From contig CANXME010002127.1 of the NCBI GenBank assembly GCA_948144175.1, forward strand, positions 2,914,001 to 2,978,000: a stretch of 64,000 nucleotides of DNA, written 5' to 3'. The position numbers and the translations under genes are program-made. Below the pieces are notes generated by a model. The model made no database searches. It was not told where the DNA came from and was given only the letters and a program-made list of their open reading frames with translations. The first letter of the stretch is position 1; each line of letters begins with the position of its first letter. This document shows, piece after piece, positions 11,001 to 22,317 of the stretch. Origin of the DNA: Closterium sp. NIES-65 (lineage: Eukaryota > Streptophyta > Zygnematophyceae > Desmidiales > Closteriaceae).

Positions 11001-12832
11001 GCCGATGCAAGGTAAGCCAATCACACTCCCCCGTAGCCGAAGTCGGATTGGAGAATGTCGCGCTCGCAATAGCGCCCCACATGCTCTCTCCGTACTCCTC
11101 CTCCGCTGCTGCCTCGGGGTTCTCCTCACCCTTGTGCTGCTCCTTGGCTGCTGCACCACACTTGTTATGATCACCAAGCTTGCTGGTCCCTCCAAGATTC
11201 CACATCTTGGACTCCTTCTCCTTAGCGTGACCGTCCGCGCAATCACCGCTACCAACCGCTTCACCTTTGGTGCTGACGCTTGCTGCCACTTGCCTCTCCT
11301 TGGGCATAGGGACCACAGGGATCTGCCACATCTCGTTGTAGACATCCCTGTCCTCAAGAAGGTCCCAGAGAATTCGATCGCCAAGCCTTGCGGTGTAGGT
11401 CTTGGCTCCCTTCGAGTTAGTGTCCATGCCGGCCTTTGCCAACCGCCGCACGGAAATCAGGTTTGCAACAAGGCTGGGCACCCAAAGCACGTTCTTGAGG
11501 CCCACCATCTTCCCATAAGCACCCTTGAACATGGCCTTCCCCATGCCTTTCACCTCTGCTCGCTGCCCCAAAGCCGATGTGACATGCTTCACCGGTGATG
11601 GCTCGAGTTCGGTGAGCAAGTCCGGGCGAGGTGTCATGCTATAGGTAGCGCCACTATCAATCACCCAATAGTCCAGGGGGTGTAGGGTCACCTTCCCCAC
11701 AGCTGCTGGCTCCTCAAAGCCTTCATCCTTCTCTGGACCAGCCGGTACTTGCGTCGACACGAAGTAGAATAGACCCGGGTATCGATCGACGCTCGGGTCC
11801 TTGTCGTTGTCTCCACTCTTCATGTTTGCAGCTCCGCCACCGCGACCGTCACGGTCTCCACGGCCTCGTCCTCTCCCTCCTCCTGCTCCTCTACCCTCTT
11901 GGCCTTGAGCAGGGGTCCAACCATCAGGGAGTTTGTAGCAGTCGCGCCACATGTGTCCGCTCTTGTTGCAATAGTGACACTCGCCGTCGAATCGGCCGCG
12001 ACCGCGTCCGTAGCTCTTGTCGTCGCTGCCGTAACCGCCACTCCCGCGGCCTCCGCCGAAGTTGCTGCCACCAAACCTTCCTCCCCCTCGTCCTTTGCCT
12101 CTTCCTCGACCATATCCACGGCCGATGCTCGCTGCCCCAGCGCCATCCGCACTCGCCAATTCACGGCGGCGGAAATCCTCATGAATGATAGCTCGCTTCA
12201 CGTCTTCAAGCGAGAGGCGGGGCAAGTCACGATTAAGGTTGATGATGAGCGAGGACCATGACTCAGGGAGTAGGGCCAGCAACTTGGTCTTCTTTTGGAG
12301 CTCACTATAGTTCAAATCAGCTCCCTCAAGCCGCGTCAACAAGTCGAAGAATTTCATCCTCTTCAATTCGTAACGTCGCCATTTGCCGTTCCAACACCAC
12401 AGCTACCGCCGCTGTTGCAGGAGCGTGTACACCCTTGAGAGAAGCCCATGCCTTTGGTCCCTTCTCTGGTTCACGCTGGAAAGGCTTGATGTGACGGATT
12501 TGGCTGCTCCCCAACGCTTGCCCAAGTAGGAGGTAGCCTTGTGCGCTCTTCCGCACCCACGGGCTCTTCTCCGGGTCGTTTTCGGGACGCTTCTCCGTTC
12601 CTTCCATTACCTCCAGCAGGTCATAGTGGTCAAATATGTTCTCCATTGTGAAGGACCACTCAGAAAAGTTGTCACCATTGAACTTGTCAAGGCCAAACAT
12701 TCTAGGCTCATCCCTAGATTGGCCAACACTTGGTTGCACGGGCGCCATGGCTGAATCACGGGGTTGGCCTTGAGCTTGGGCTTCTCCTCTGCCAACAGCA
12801 CCTCCGCCACCCCTTTCCTCAGGTCCAGCCAT
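8096..12832 (-). pseudogene. C gag-pol polyprotein with two frameshifts
   Basis: ATG at 12832 (MAGPEERGGG). The Gag start frame runs to about 12330 and must shift into the long frame near 12350. That frame holds the rest of Gag, the CCHC knuckle CHYCNKSGHMWRDC, protease DSGATYSM, GAG-pre-integrase (LHRRMGHVALPIL), integrase (VVMDVVGPL, IRTDRGGEFLSK, SPAMNGIAERVNRT) and RT (KQAPRQWYMKLREV, VVYVDDILIFS). It ends near 8842. A second shift leads to RNase H in the frame 8796-8096 (YSDASYASEPED, SSVESEYMALFRA, LYCDSQGAIALAKNP). Apart from these two breaks the 1.5-kaa polyprotein reads cleanly. Intact Copia proteins are single ORFs, so this copy is recently dead. Confidence 0.92.
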
Positions 12833-12847
12833 TGTCGAAACTTCTCC

Positions 12848-12864
12848 AAGGGGCTCTGATACCA
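12848..12864 (-). promoter_or_regulatory. Primer binding site of copia C
   Basis: On the minus strand, just after the 5' LTR, the sequence reads TGGTATCAGAGCCCC. This is a perfect match to the plant initiator tRNA-Met primer site. It is the best-preserved PBS in the window. Confidence 0.9.
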
Positions 12865-12866
12865 CT

Positions 12867-13693
12867 TGTTATAGTCACAATAGGCTCCAATGTGCCTAAA
12901 ACGAAAGATAGAGTGAACAGTCGGATTTCTGCACAGCGGATTCAAACGTTCATATCGTTCTGGTGACAGCTTCAAATGACTTGATTCAACTTGGATCTAG
13001 AGCGTCGTATTGTCGCCTACAATAGGCAATTTAGATCGCACGATTTGACCAAGTATTGACGACACAGCGTTGGTTTGTACGAACGGCACTATGGCAGCCA
13101 CTATAGTCTTAGAACACAAGATAGGAAGAGTTAGGGAGAGTTACGAGTTGGGAATGACTCCCAGCTCCTACAAACCCCAAGAGCCGAGGTACAGTGATGT
13201 GGAACAGTGCCACACTGTCCCCAACCACGAAGGGAATCGAAACTACCCTTCACTAGGGCCTACACCAAGTAAAATGTTACACTGCACAAAGTAATATAAC
13301 TATCTTCAATATCTTGAGGTGTACCCTTTTGGCGAGCTTCGAAATCACTTGAGGATTGACACCAAGGCTCGGGCTCTTCATCACAAACTCATCCTTGAGT
13401 TCTTGATGGGTCTGCTGCACACACCTACGACACACCGAACGTTCGACACAGGACAAAATAGAAACCGCGCACGACAAAATAGAAACCGCGCGAGACACAA
13501 ACAATCGCGTAACACGCGTCTAGCGATAACTCGCTATTGACTCAACACACACACTCGACATCATGACTCAACATTCACACACAATTATAAGCATGAAATA
13601 TATATTATCCCGTGCCCTCATACCATTCCATACACACACACATGCATGCACACGGACAACAAGCCGAGTGCAAATCATAGGGTTGCACCAATA
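12867..13693 (-). repeat. 5' LTR of copia C
   Basis: 827 bp, homologous along its whole length to 7233-8054. It differs by scattered substitutions and small indels, for example a duplicated segment around 13451-13485. Confidence 0.92.
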
Positions 13694-13698
13694 GGATC

Positions 13699-15254
13699 TT
13701 GAACACCTTCCGCAGATGCTCCACGTGCTCCTTCATGTTCTTGGAGTAGATAAGGATATCGTCCAGGTACACCACTACGCACTCGTCCAGCAGGGGCCGT
13801 AGAATGTGGTTCATTTCCGCTTGGAACGTTGCTGGTGCGTTGCAGAGTCCGAACGGCATCACCAAGTATTCGTAGGAGCCGTATCGAGTACGGAACGCCG
13901 TCTTGTGGATCGATTGGTCCGCCATCTTGATCTGCCAGTAACCCAACCGTAGGTCCAGCTTCGAGAAGACTGTTGCACCACGCAGTTGGTCCAGTAAGTC
14001 GTCAATGCGCGGTATGGGGTATTTGTTTTTAACTGTCTGTTTGTTCAGTGCGCGGTAGTCGATGCAGATCCGTAAGCTGCCGTCTGGTTTTGGAGTGAAG
14101 AGAACTGGTGCACCATAGGGAGAGGTGGATGGGCGGATCAGTTGTCTGTCAGTAGATACTCTATCTGTTTCTTCATGTCTGTTAGTTCGGTCGGACTCAG
14201 ACAGTATGGTGCACGTGAGACGGGTTTCGCACCTGGTTCCTCCACGATCTCATGCTCGTGGGTGCGTGCGGGAGGTACGCCTGCTGGTAGGTCGTTGGGC
14301 ATTATATCTTTGTACTGCTCCAAGACCTCCTTCACTGCTGCAGGGAGCTCGGAACTCGGCTTCTCCTCCTCTGCTGCTGCCATGACCAGTGCTAGGTAAC
14401 CTGTGTTACTCTCGTTCACTGTCTGTTCGAACCGTGCCAGTGTTGTCTCCGGTATGTCCCCTGTATCCGTCCAGCTTCGTAGTGCTATCCGCTTCCCGTT
14501 GTTGTAGATGCACACCTTGCTGTTGATCCAATCGATCTCGGGGTTGAACCGCTTCAGAAAATCTCGCCCCAAGATAAAATCTAACCCATTGATGTTGGTG
14601 ACTTGTAGCTTCGGCTTCCACCTCAACGCACCTATATGCAGCTGCAGTGATGCTTCGCCGTGGATAGGAAGTTTCGTACCGTCCACCATGGTTGCTGAAA
14701 ACTGGGTCTCCTCCGCCTTCTCTCCAATTTTCTCCAATGCTCCGCGGTCACACACCGAGTGAGATGCACCGCTGTCTACAAGTGCCTGGAGGTGTCGTCC
14801 ATTATATAACACCTCGAGGAGTAGTGATTTTTGCTGCGCTGAGGAGCCAAAGAGGGTCTCATTAATAGGATCATAGGGTACATCAAACTTAATACCTTCC
14901 CTTTTTCCTATACCCGACTCAGCACTTTCCAACTTCACCTGGGGGGTGGGAGGATTTTTCCGAGGCTTGTATATTTTCTCCTGAGCCTGGATGCCTCCTC
15001 TAAGCCTTGGCAGCTGTGTAGGCTTCACCTGTGGGCAACGGGGAGCCTTAACACTGTGCTGCGGGGAGAGAATATTAACTCCACGGAACGCATGACCTTT
15101 TTCTACGCTCCGTAGTAATTTGCCCAACTTCTCAGGTACCTGAATGATTTCTAAAGGCTTTTTCTTAGCCTCTAAACCACCCCTGATTTTTTCAAAAGCT
15201 TGAAAACCACGAGAAGTAATATTCTTTGTTAGAGTATCTTTATAGGATACTTTT
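13699..15254 (-). pseudogene. G pol, part 1: aspartic protease and RT fingers/palm
   Basis: From right to left: linker, retropepsin-like protease with LVDSGASHSVCDR, then a [10 protein letters not shown] start. Near 14137 a small deletion shifts the frame (YLLTDN then stop). The RT continues in another frame: [14 protein letters not shown], [35 protein letters not shown] and the catalytic [11 protein letters not shown] (about 13755-13790). It is interrupted at 13698 by copia C. The continuation is at 7227. Confidence 0.88.
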
Positions 15255-15386
15255 TGTCAAACATTATATATGTTGTGTTAGTTTAGGCTACAGTGGGTTA
15301 GCCTATAGGGGGTACACAATTCTAGGGTTAGGTACTTGTACTGTTTTCACTGCTAACTCATTCATTCCTGTTCAGTTATTCCAACA
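15255..15386 (+). repeat. 5' LTR of copia A
   Basis: TGTCAAACATTATATA ... TTATTCCAACA. It is followed by the PBS-like TGGTATAGAGCAGG (15387-15400), an initiator tRNA-Met site lacking one C. Confidence 0.93.
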
Positions 15387-15443
15387 TGGTATAGAGCAGG
15401 TCCTTCCTTGGACCGAAATTTTCTAAGGGCCCACCACTACGTA

Positions 15444-16130
15444 ACTACCTACCTACCTACCTACCGGTGCCCTAGGGCGCCTCGGTGTGTCACGCCCCTA
15501 GAGGCCCCTCTTGACGGCCCCGCGCTAGCCCCGTTCAGGCCCCGTCGGCCCCACGCCCGCTCTCCCTAGCGGCCCCGTTCAGGCCCCGTCGGCTCCTTTA
15601 AGGCCCCGTTCAGGCCCCGCGCTAGCTCCGTTCAGGCCCCGTCGGCCCCGTTTCAGGCCCCGTTGGCCCCGCGCTAGCTCCTCTCAGGCCCCGTCGGCCC
15701 TGCGCTAGCCCCATTCAGGCCCCGATCGGCCCCGCGCTAGACCCGTTCAGGCCCCGTCGGCCCCGTTTTCAGGCCCCGTCAGCCCCGCGCTAGCCCCTTT
15801 CAGGCCCCGTCGGCCCCGTGCTAGCCCCGTCGGCCCCGTGCTAGCCCCGTTCAGGCCCCGTCGGCCCCGTGCTAGCCCCGTTAAGGCCCCGATCGGCCCC
15901 GCGCTAGCCCCGTTCAGGCCCCGTCGGCCCCGTTTCAGGCCCCGTCGGCCCCGTTTCAGGCCCCGTTGGCCCCGCGCTCGCTCCTCTAGGGCCCCAACCG
16001 GCCCCGTGCCGAGCCACGTGACCCGAGCCGCGCGACCCGAGCCGCGCGCCCCGAGCCAAGCCGCGCGCCCCCAGCCGAACCGCGCGAACCGACCTGAACC
16101 GAGCCGCGCCGCCCTGCTCTCACTGGTTCG
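15444..16130 (+). repeat. GC-rich tandem leader of copia A
   Basis: Between the PBS and the coding frame. It starts with a short (CTAC)n run at 15444-15464. Degenerate tandem units of roughly 25-35 bp then follow, centred on GGCCCCG and GCGCTAGCCCCGTTCAG. A comparable leader occurs in element B (28935-29650). Open frames through it are an artefact of composition. Confidence 0.85.
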
Positions 16131-16416
16131 CCCCTGGAGCAGCCGCCATTGCAGTAGCCGCCCCTGGCCTCTGGAGCAGCCGCCCCTGCCCCCTAGAGCA
16201 GCTGCAGTAGCAGCCCGGCCCCGCCCTGCAATTGTAGCGGCCCCGCTGTCGCCACCGTCTTACGCCTGCAGCACCAACCATTGGTGAGCCTTGCCCTGCC
16301 CGCACTGCTCCCACTGCTACTGCTGCTACTGCCTTTACTGCTCTCACTACTACTGCTCCTGCTGCTACTGCTGTTACTGCTGCTACTGCTGCTACTACTG
16401 CTCCTGGCGTGGCCAG

Positions 16417-19400
16417 ATGCAGCTCCAGGGCCGTGCACGTGAGTCCCTCACGCCCCAGCAGCTTCGTGCGTGGTACGCTAGTTGGGGCTGTCGGGGTAGC
16501 CGTAGTGGTAGTCACTCTGGAGTGGGTCGTTCAGGAGCTTCTGGTAGTGGACAGGTGCAGCTGTCGTGTCCTCTTTCGCCCCAGCAGCTCCGTGAGTGGT
16601 ACGCTCAGAGTAGAGGGTCACTGAGTACTACTCGCTGCCCGTACGTCATTCGCACAGGTGTCCGTACTGGTCAGCCTTGCGGGACCCGTGGCCACACAGA
16701 GTCCCACTGCTTCGCCCGTCTGGGCGACGCCTGGCGTACAGAGTTTGGCGACGTCACTGAGCTCCCCTCCTGGGTGGAGCTGCTTAGGCAGAGGGTAGAT
16801 ATCTTTGCTCTTGACTCTGATGCTATCCTCACTGCCATGTATGCATTGTCTACTAGTACTGAGGGTGCCTGTCCCCTGTGTGTACCCCCTGACCCCGGTA
16901 TCCAGTCTGCTGCTCTAGGTACTGGTGTGGCTGCCGCTCTAGGTGCTAGTGAGTCTGCTGCCCTAGGTCCTCGTGAGGCTGCTGCTCTAGGTACTGGTGT
17001 GGCTGCCGCTCCAGGTACTCGCGTGTCGGCTACCCCAGGTGCTGGTGAGGCTGCTGCTCTAGGTGCTAGTGTGTCTCCCCCCCTTGGTACTGCGTCGACT
17101 GCAGCACTGCACACCTTCACAATGGACTCAGGTGCTTCTCGCTGCTTCTTTCGTGACCGCACTGCCCTTGAGCCGCTTGCTCGGCCAGTTGCTGTCTCCC
17201 TTGCTGACCCCTCTGGGGGTCCGGTCATTGCGACCTCTTCCACTGTCCTTCCCTGTCCTGCGGTCCCGTCGGGCACACTATCAGGTCTCCACCTCCCCTC
17301 GTTCTCTACGAACTTGGTGGCAGGATGTGCGCTCCAGGAAGGGGGTGTTCACCAGTTCACCCCTGCCTACGAGCGCGTGACACACTGCACGTGTGCTCGT
17401 ACGGGCCGTCACTTGGCTACCTTCACTCGGCAGCCGGGGTCGGACCTGTACACACTGACTACTGAGTCCCCTCAGGTTGCTGCGTCTGCGTCCGCGTCCG
17501 CGTCAGGTCAGCTGTCCGCCCCCTGCTCGTGTCGCTCTCTGGCACACGAGACTGTCCTCTGGCACCACCGCCTTGGCCACCCGTCTGTGCAGCGGCTTCG
17601 TGCCATGCACTCCCGGTACCTTGTCTCTGGCCTGCCCAGGGTCCTTCCTGCCCTACCTCCCTCGCCTGCTCCTACCTGTCTCCCCTGTGTCGAGGGACGG
17701 CAGCGCGCCGCTCCTCACTCCTCCTCGTTCCCCCCGACGACTGCTCCCTTGCAGACGCTCCACATGGACGTGTGGGGCCTAGCCCGCGTCCATGGTCAGG
17801 GTCAGGAAAGGAACTTCCTGATAGTTGTTGACGACTACTCGCGCTACATCTCGGTCTTCCCCTTGCGCACCAAGGGTGAGGTCCCTGATGTCTTGATCCC
17901 TTGGATCCGCAGAGCCCGTCTCCAGCTCAGCGAGCGTTTCCACTCGGACTTTCCTGTCCTACGCTTGCACTCTGACAGAGGTGGTGAGTTCTCCTCCGAC
18001 CTCTTGGCAGCCTACTGTGCTGAGCACGGCATTGATCAGTCGTTCACACTTCCGGCCTCTCCACAGCAGAATGGGGTTGCGGAGCGCCGCATTGGCCTGG
18101 TCATGGAGGTCGCCCGTACCTCCTTGATCCATGCGGCTGCCCCCCACTTTCTGTGGCCGTTTGCAGTCCGGTACGCTGCGCATCAGCTCAACCTCTGGCC
18201 CCGTGTCTCCTTGCCGGAGACCTCGCCCACGCTGCTGTGGACGGGGGAGGTTGGCGATGCGTTGCGTTTCCGGGTCTGGGGGTCTCGAGCCTTTGTCCGC
18301 GATACGTCTGCGGACAAGCTCTCCTCCCGTGCTGTTCCCTGCGTCTTCCTCGGCTCTGTCCCGGACGCGTCTGGTTGGCAGTTTTACCACACCACCTCGC
18401 GCCGAGTCTTGCCCTCCCAGGACGTCACTTTTGACGAGTCCGTCCCCTACTACCGCCTCTTCCCCTACCGCACTGCCCCGCTTCCCCCCCCGCCTCTCTT
18501 CCTCGCGCCAGGTGCTGCTGTTGCAGACCCCCTCCCCCCTCAGGGTGCCGCTCCCTCAGGTGTGTCTCAGGTAGACCCGTGTCGAAATATTTTGTCATGT
18601 TTTATAATTGCTTGTAGTTGTAGTTAGTGTAGTTATGTAAACTTTTGTTGGTGGTGCACCTTATTGTGTTTCTATGCTATATGTACCCCTGAACCTATAG
18701 TGAAACTTACCTTTTCACAATTTTCCTCTCAACTCACTCGACTCTCACCCTAGGGGAAAACCCGCTCGATACTAAGTTAGGGCCTAGGCTACTAAGCCTA
18801 GGCCCCACGTTTCTACTCTCTATTACCTACTATCTTGACATGTTATCGGAGCTGTTTTCGTCCTGGCCTGTGGGCCCGCGTTACTCTTCCGCTGCTGAGA
18901 TTTTCCGGTCGCGCGCCTAGGGCGCGTGACGATTTTAGTTTTACCTTGTCCCGCCCACGGGCGTGTGACTCCTATCCTGCCCGTCGCGCGCCCCGTGGCA
19001 CGCGACGGTGCCCTTTATCTGCCCATCGTACGCCCCGAGGCACACGATGGTGCCCTGCTCGTCGTGCGCCCCGAGGCACACGATCGGGCCCTTTTATTCT
19101 ACCCGTCGTGCGCCCCGTGGCACTGGCCCGCGACGGGCCTCTCCGCCCCTGCACTCCCTGCTGCCGTCCCTGACCCATCTGCACCGACGCCTCTTCGCCG
19201 CTCTGCGGCTTTCTTCCTTCCCACCCCCCCCTTTCTCTTGTCTCCCTGCAGCCGTGGGGAGGAGGGTATGGGGGTGGAGGGTGTTGGAGCGTGGGGTCAA
19301 CTCTCTCCCTTTCCCTCCTCCTTCTTTGAGTCCCACCGCTGCAGCTGCCGCTGGGGGAGGAGGGTGTGAGGATGTGGGTGAGGGGGGGGGGTGGTACCGG

Positions 19401-22082
19401 GGTGGCGGGGGTGAGGCAACAAGCAGCCGTCCCTCCACCTTTCCTCTTTCCCCCCTTTCTCTGCTGCTTCTGCAGCAGTGTTGGGGAGGGGAAGGAGGAG
19501 GGTGAGGAGATGGTAGGGGTACCTGCTGTTGCTGTAACTACACACCTACCTACAAGCATTATGGGGGCGTGTCGAAATATTTTGTCATGTTTTATAATTG
19601 CTTGTAGTTGTAGTTAGTGTAGTTATGTAAACTTTTGTTGGTGGTGCACCTTATTGTGTTTCTATGCTATATGTACCCCTGAACCTATAGTGAAACTTAC
19701 CTTTTCACAATTTTCCTCTCAACTCACTCGACTCTCACCCTAGGGGAAAACCCGCTCGATACTAAGTTAGGGCCTAGGCTACTAAGCCTAGGCCCCACGT
19801 TTCTACTCTCTATTACCTACTATCTTGACAACCCGGTTGAGCCTGTTGAGGTAGCTGTCGACTCTCGTCCTGCTGGGGGTGCTGAGCCTGGGGGTGTGGA
19901 GCCTAGGGGTGTGGAGCGTGGCGGTGTGGAGCCTGGGGGTGTGGAGCCTGGGGGTGCTGAGCCTGGGGGTGCTGAGCCTGGGGGTGTGGAGCTTGGGGGT
20001 GCTGAGCCTGGGGGTGTGGAGCCTGGAGGTGTGGAGCCTCGTGGTGCTGAGCCGCAGAGTCCGGAGTCTGGGGGTTCTGGGTCTGGAGGTACTGGGCCTG
20101 GGAGTCCTACACTTGGAGGAGCCCTCTCCTCGGAGCAGCTGCGTACGAGGTACTTAGAGTACTGCAGCCTCCGGAGAGGTTCCACTCGTGCCGGACGTAC
20201 TGCTGGGACTGGTGCTAGTGCTTCTTCTCCCGTTAGGGAGCTCCCCTCCCACGAGCGGATCCGTGAATGGTACGAGCGGCGCTGCACTCTTCGGGGTGGC
20301 GTGCCTCGTGTTGCGGACCCCATTGCCGTTGGAGCTGCTGCTGGTGCTGAGGACCCGGGCGTTGGAGCTGCCGCTGGTGCTGCGAACCCGGGCGTTGGAG
20401 CTGTTGCTGGTGCTGAGGACCCGGGCGTTGGAGCTGTCGCTGGTGCTGCAGACCCGGGCGTTGGAGCTGCTGCTGGTGTCCCTGCTGGCTCTGCACCAGA
20501 CATCCCGACCCCACGCTCTTACGCAGAGGCGATGGCCGGTCCCTACTCCTCTCAGTGGCAGTCAGCCATGGACACAGAGATGGCTTCCTGGAAGTCCACA
20601 GGCACCTACGTCGACGAGGTTCCCCCGCCTGGGGCGAACATCATCAGTGGCATGTGGATTTTCAGAGTGAAGCGGCCGCCGGGCTCTCCGCCTGTCTTCA
20701 AGGCGCGTTACGTTGCACGTGGCTTTAGTCAGCGAGAGGGAGTTGACTTCTTCGAGACCTTCTCCCCGACCCCGAAGATGACCACTCTTCGGGTTCTGCT
20801 GCACATCGCCGCTCAGCGTGACTACGAGCTCCACTCGCTTGACTTCAGCACTGCTTTCCTGCAGGGCAGCTTGCACGAGGAGATCTGGCTGCGCCGTCCA
20901 CCTGGCTTCACTGGGTCGTTCCCTCCTGGTACCCAGTGGAGCCTCCGACGGCCAGTCTATGGTCTCCGCCAGGCGCCTCGTGAGTGGCACGACACACTGA
21001 GGACTACGCTTGCGGCTCTTGGGTCCGCGCCTTCTACTGCTGACCCGTCGCTGTTTCTACGCACCGACACCTCTCTGCCGCCGTTCTACGTCCTTGTGTA
21101 CGTCGACGACTTGGTCTTTGCTACTGCTGACACTGTGGCACTCGCCCACGTGAAGTCAGAGCTGCAGAAGAGACACACGTGCACAGACCTGGGTGAACTG
21201 ACAAGCTATCTTGGCTTGCGGATCACCCGGGACAGAGCACGCCGCACCATCACCTTGACTGAGTCACACATGGTGCAGCAGGTCCTTCAGCGCTTCCGCT
21301 TCACGTACTCCTCGCCTCAGCCTACTCCTCTGCCTACCGGTCACTCGCTCTCAGCTGTGCCTTCGGATGAGTCCGTAGAGCCGAGTGGCCCGTATCCAGA
21401 GCTTGTGGGTTGCCTCATGTACCTGATGACCTGCACTCGACCAGACCTTGCATACCCTCTCAGCATTCTTGCACGCTATGTCGCTCCCGGCCGTCACCGG
21501 AAGGAGCACATGGATGCAGCTAAGAGGGTGTTGCGCTACTTGTGCAGTACGTCGGGCATGGGGCTAGTGCTTGGAGGGCGAGTCCCAGTTGTTCTCACTG
21601 GGCACTCAGACGCTTCTTGGGCAGACGACCAGGCTACTCAGCGGTCGTCTCAGGGCTACTCCTTCAGTCTTGGCTCTGGTTCTGTTTCTTGGCGTTCTAC
21701 TCGCTCTTCTTCTGTTCTCAGCTCCAGTTGTGAGGCTGAGATCTACGCCACAGCCATGGCGGCCCAGGAGCTACGCTGGCTCACCTACTTGCTGACCGAC
21801 CTTGGAGAGCAGCCTCGTTCTCCTCCAGTGCTGTACGTCGACAACAAGGCAGCCATTGCCTTGTGTGAGGAGCACAGACTGGAACACAGAACGAAGCACA
21901 TTGCGTTGCGTTACTTCCTTGCTCGACAGCTACAGCATCGTGGTCAGCTTCGCCTGCGTTACGTGGCCTCTGAGGCCAACACTGCTGATGTGTTCACCAA
22001 GGCGCTTCAGCCTTGTGACCATCAGCGTTTTTGCACTCTTCTAGGCCTTGTGCCTACTGGACCTCACTTGCTTACTTCTTGA
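16417..22082 (+). CDS. A Gag(short)-Pol polyprotein, split by a nested element
   Basis: The first plausible ATG is 16417 (MQLQGRARESLTPQQLR). Upstream reading is Leu-rich leader without ATG. The frame holds two LxPQQLRxWYA repeats and a Cys/His motif region (CPYVIRTG, CGTRGHTESHC). It continues with protease MDSGASRCFF, GAG-pre-integrase HHRLGHPSVQRL, and integrase VVDDYSRYISVF, HSDRGGEFSSD, PQQNGVAERRIG. It is interrupted at 18579 and resumes in frame at 19836 with a GGVEPGG linker, RT (VYVDDLVFATAD) and RNase H (SSCEAEIYATAMAA, LYVDNKAAIAL), ending LLTS. Without the insert it is one open frame with no stop. The N-terminal capsid part found in element B is missing. Confidence 0.87.
18580..19830 (+). 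mobile_element. Coding-free LTR element (TRIM-like, 1251 bp) inside copia A
   Basis: Two 261-bp LTRs (18580-18840 and 19570-19830) look identical and start TGTCGAAATATT, ending TATCTTGACA. TSD is ACCCG at 18575-18579 and 19831-19835. PBS TGTTATCGGAGC (18841-18852) matches the tRNA-Met site at 10 of 12 bases. The polypurine tract is ATGGGGGCG (19561-19569). The 729-bp interior has no gag or pol. It holds a GC-rich leader with repeated hairpins and purine-rich sequence. It must be mobilised in trans; the shared PPT style suggests a copia helper. At 1251 bp it is larger than typical TRIMs and smaller than typical LARDs. Confidence 0.94.
18981..19137 (+). other. Four tandem hairpins in the coding-free element leader
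   Basis: Stems are CCGTCGCG/CGCGACGG (18981-19008), CCATCGT/ACGATGG (19023-19050), TCGTG/CACGA (19062-19083) and CCCGTCG/CGACGGG (19102-19137). Each encloses the core CGCCCCGNGGCA. Stem sequences differ between copies but keep pairing. A role in RNA packaging or dimerisation is inference. Confidence 0.7.
19860..20500 (+). repeat. Coding tandem repeats between integrase and RT of A
   Basis: Positions 19876-20050 are 15-bp units encoding GGVEP/GGAEP. Positions 20325-20490 are units encoding GAAAGAEDPGV-like peptides. Length and unit number differ between every copia copy here (for example 25130-25450 and 25700-25870 in B), so this linker expands and contracts freely. Confidence 0.9.
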
Positions 22083-22317
22083 GTCTGTTTGTACTGTGAT
22101 TTCTATATATATATACCTGCATGTTTACTCTTGCTAGGTTGTGATCATTGTTCCTTTTGCTCTATTATAAAACTGCATGTGAACTGGTCTTGTGACCACT
22201 TGCTTGTGCTCGGAATTTGTGTGGTATCCTTGAGAACCACCCTGAGCTTGTTTTGCCTTGCTTTGCCTTGACTGGTCTTGTGACCCCTAGTTCTCACCCA
22301 CTTTGCCTATAGGGGTG

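Larger units (their letters stand above)
7233..13693 (-). mobile_element. Copia element C with long (0.82 kb) LTRs
   Basis: Complete element inserted in the RT of chromovirus G. LTRs are 7233-8054 and 12867-13693. The TSD is GGATC at 7228-7232 and 13694-13698. On the minus strand the LTR starts TGTTGGTGCAACCC and ends CTATAACA. The 5' copy has lost the terminal TG to a C/T change (TATTGG). The LTRs differ at scattered sites and by small indels, so it is older than A or B. Its family is distinct from the short-LTR copias. Confidence 0.93.

Noticed and set aside
16291..16416. Earlier start for the copia A polyprotein
   Set aside because: The first codon there is TTG, and the segment is Leu/Tyr/Cys-rich leader repeat. 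The first ATG with family similarity is 16417.
18841..19569. Short protein genes inside the coding-free LTR element
   Set aside because: Frames are overlapping on both strands and GC-driven. No Gag, protease, integrase or RT motif was found.
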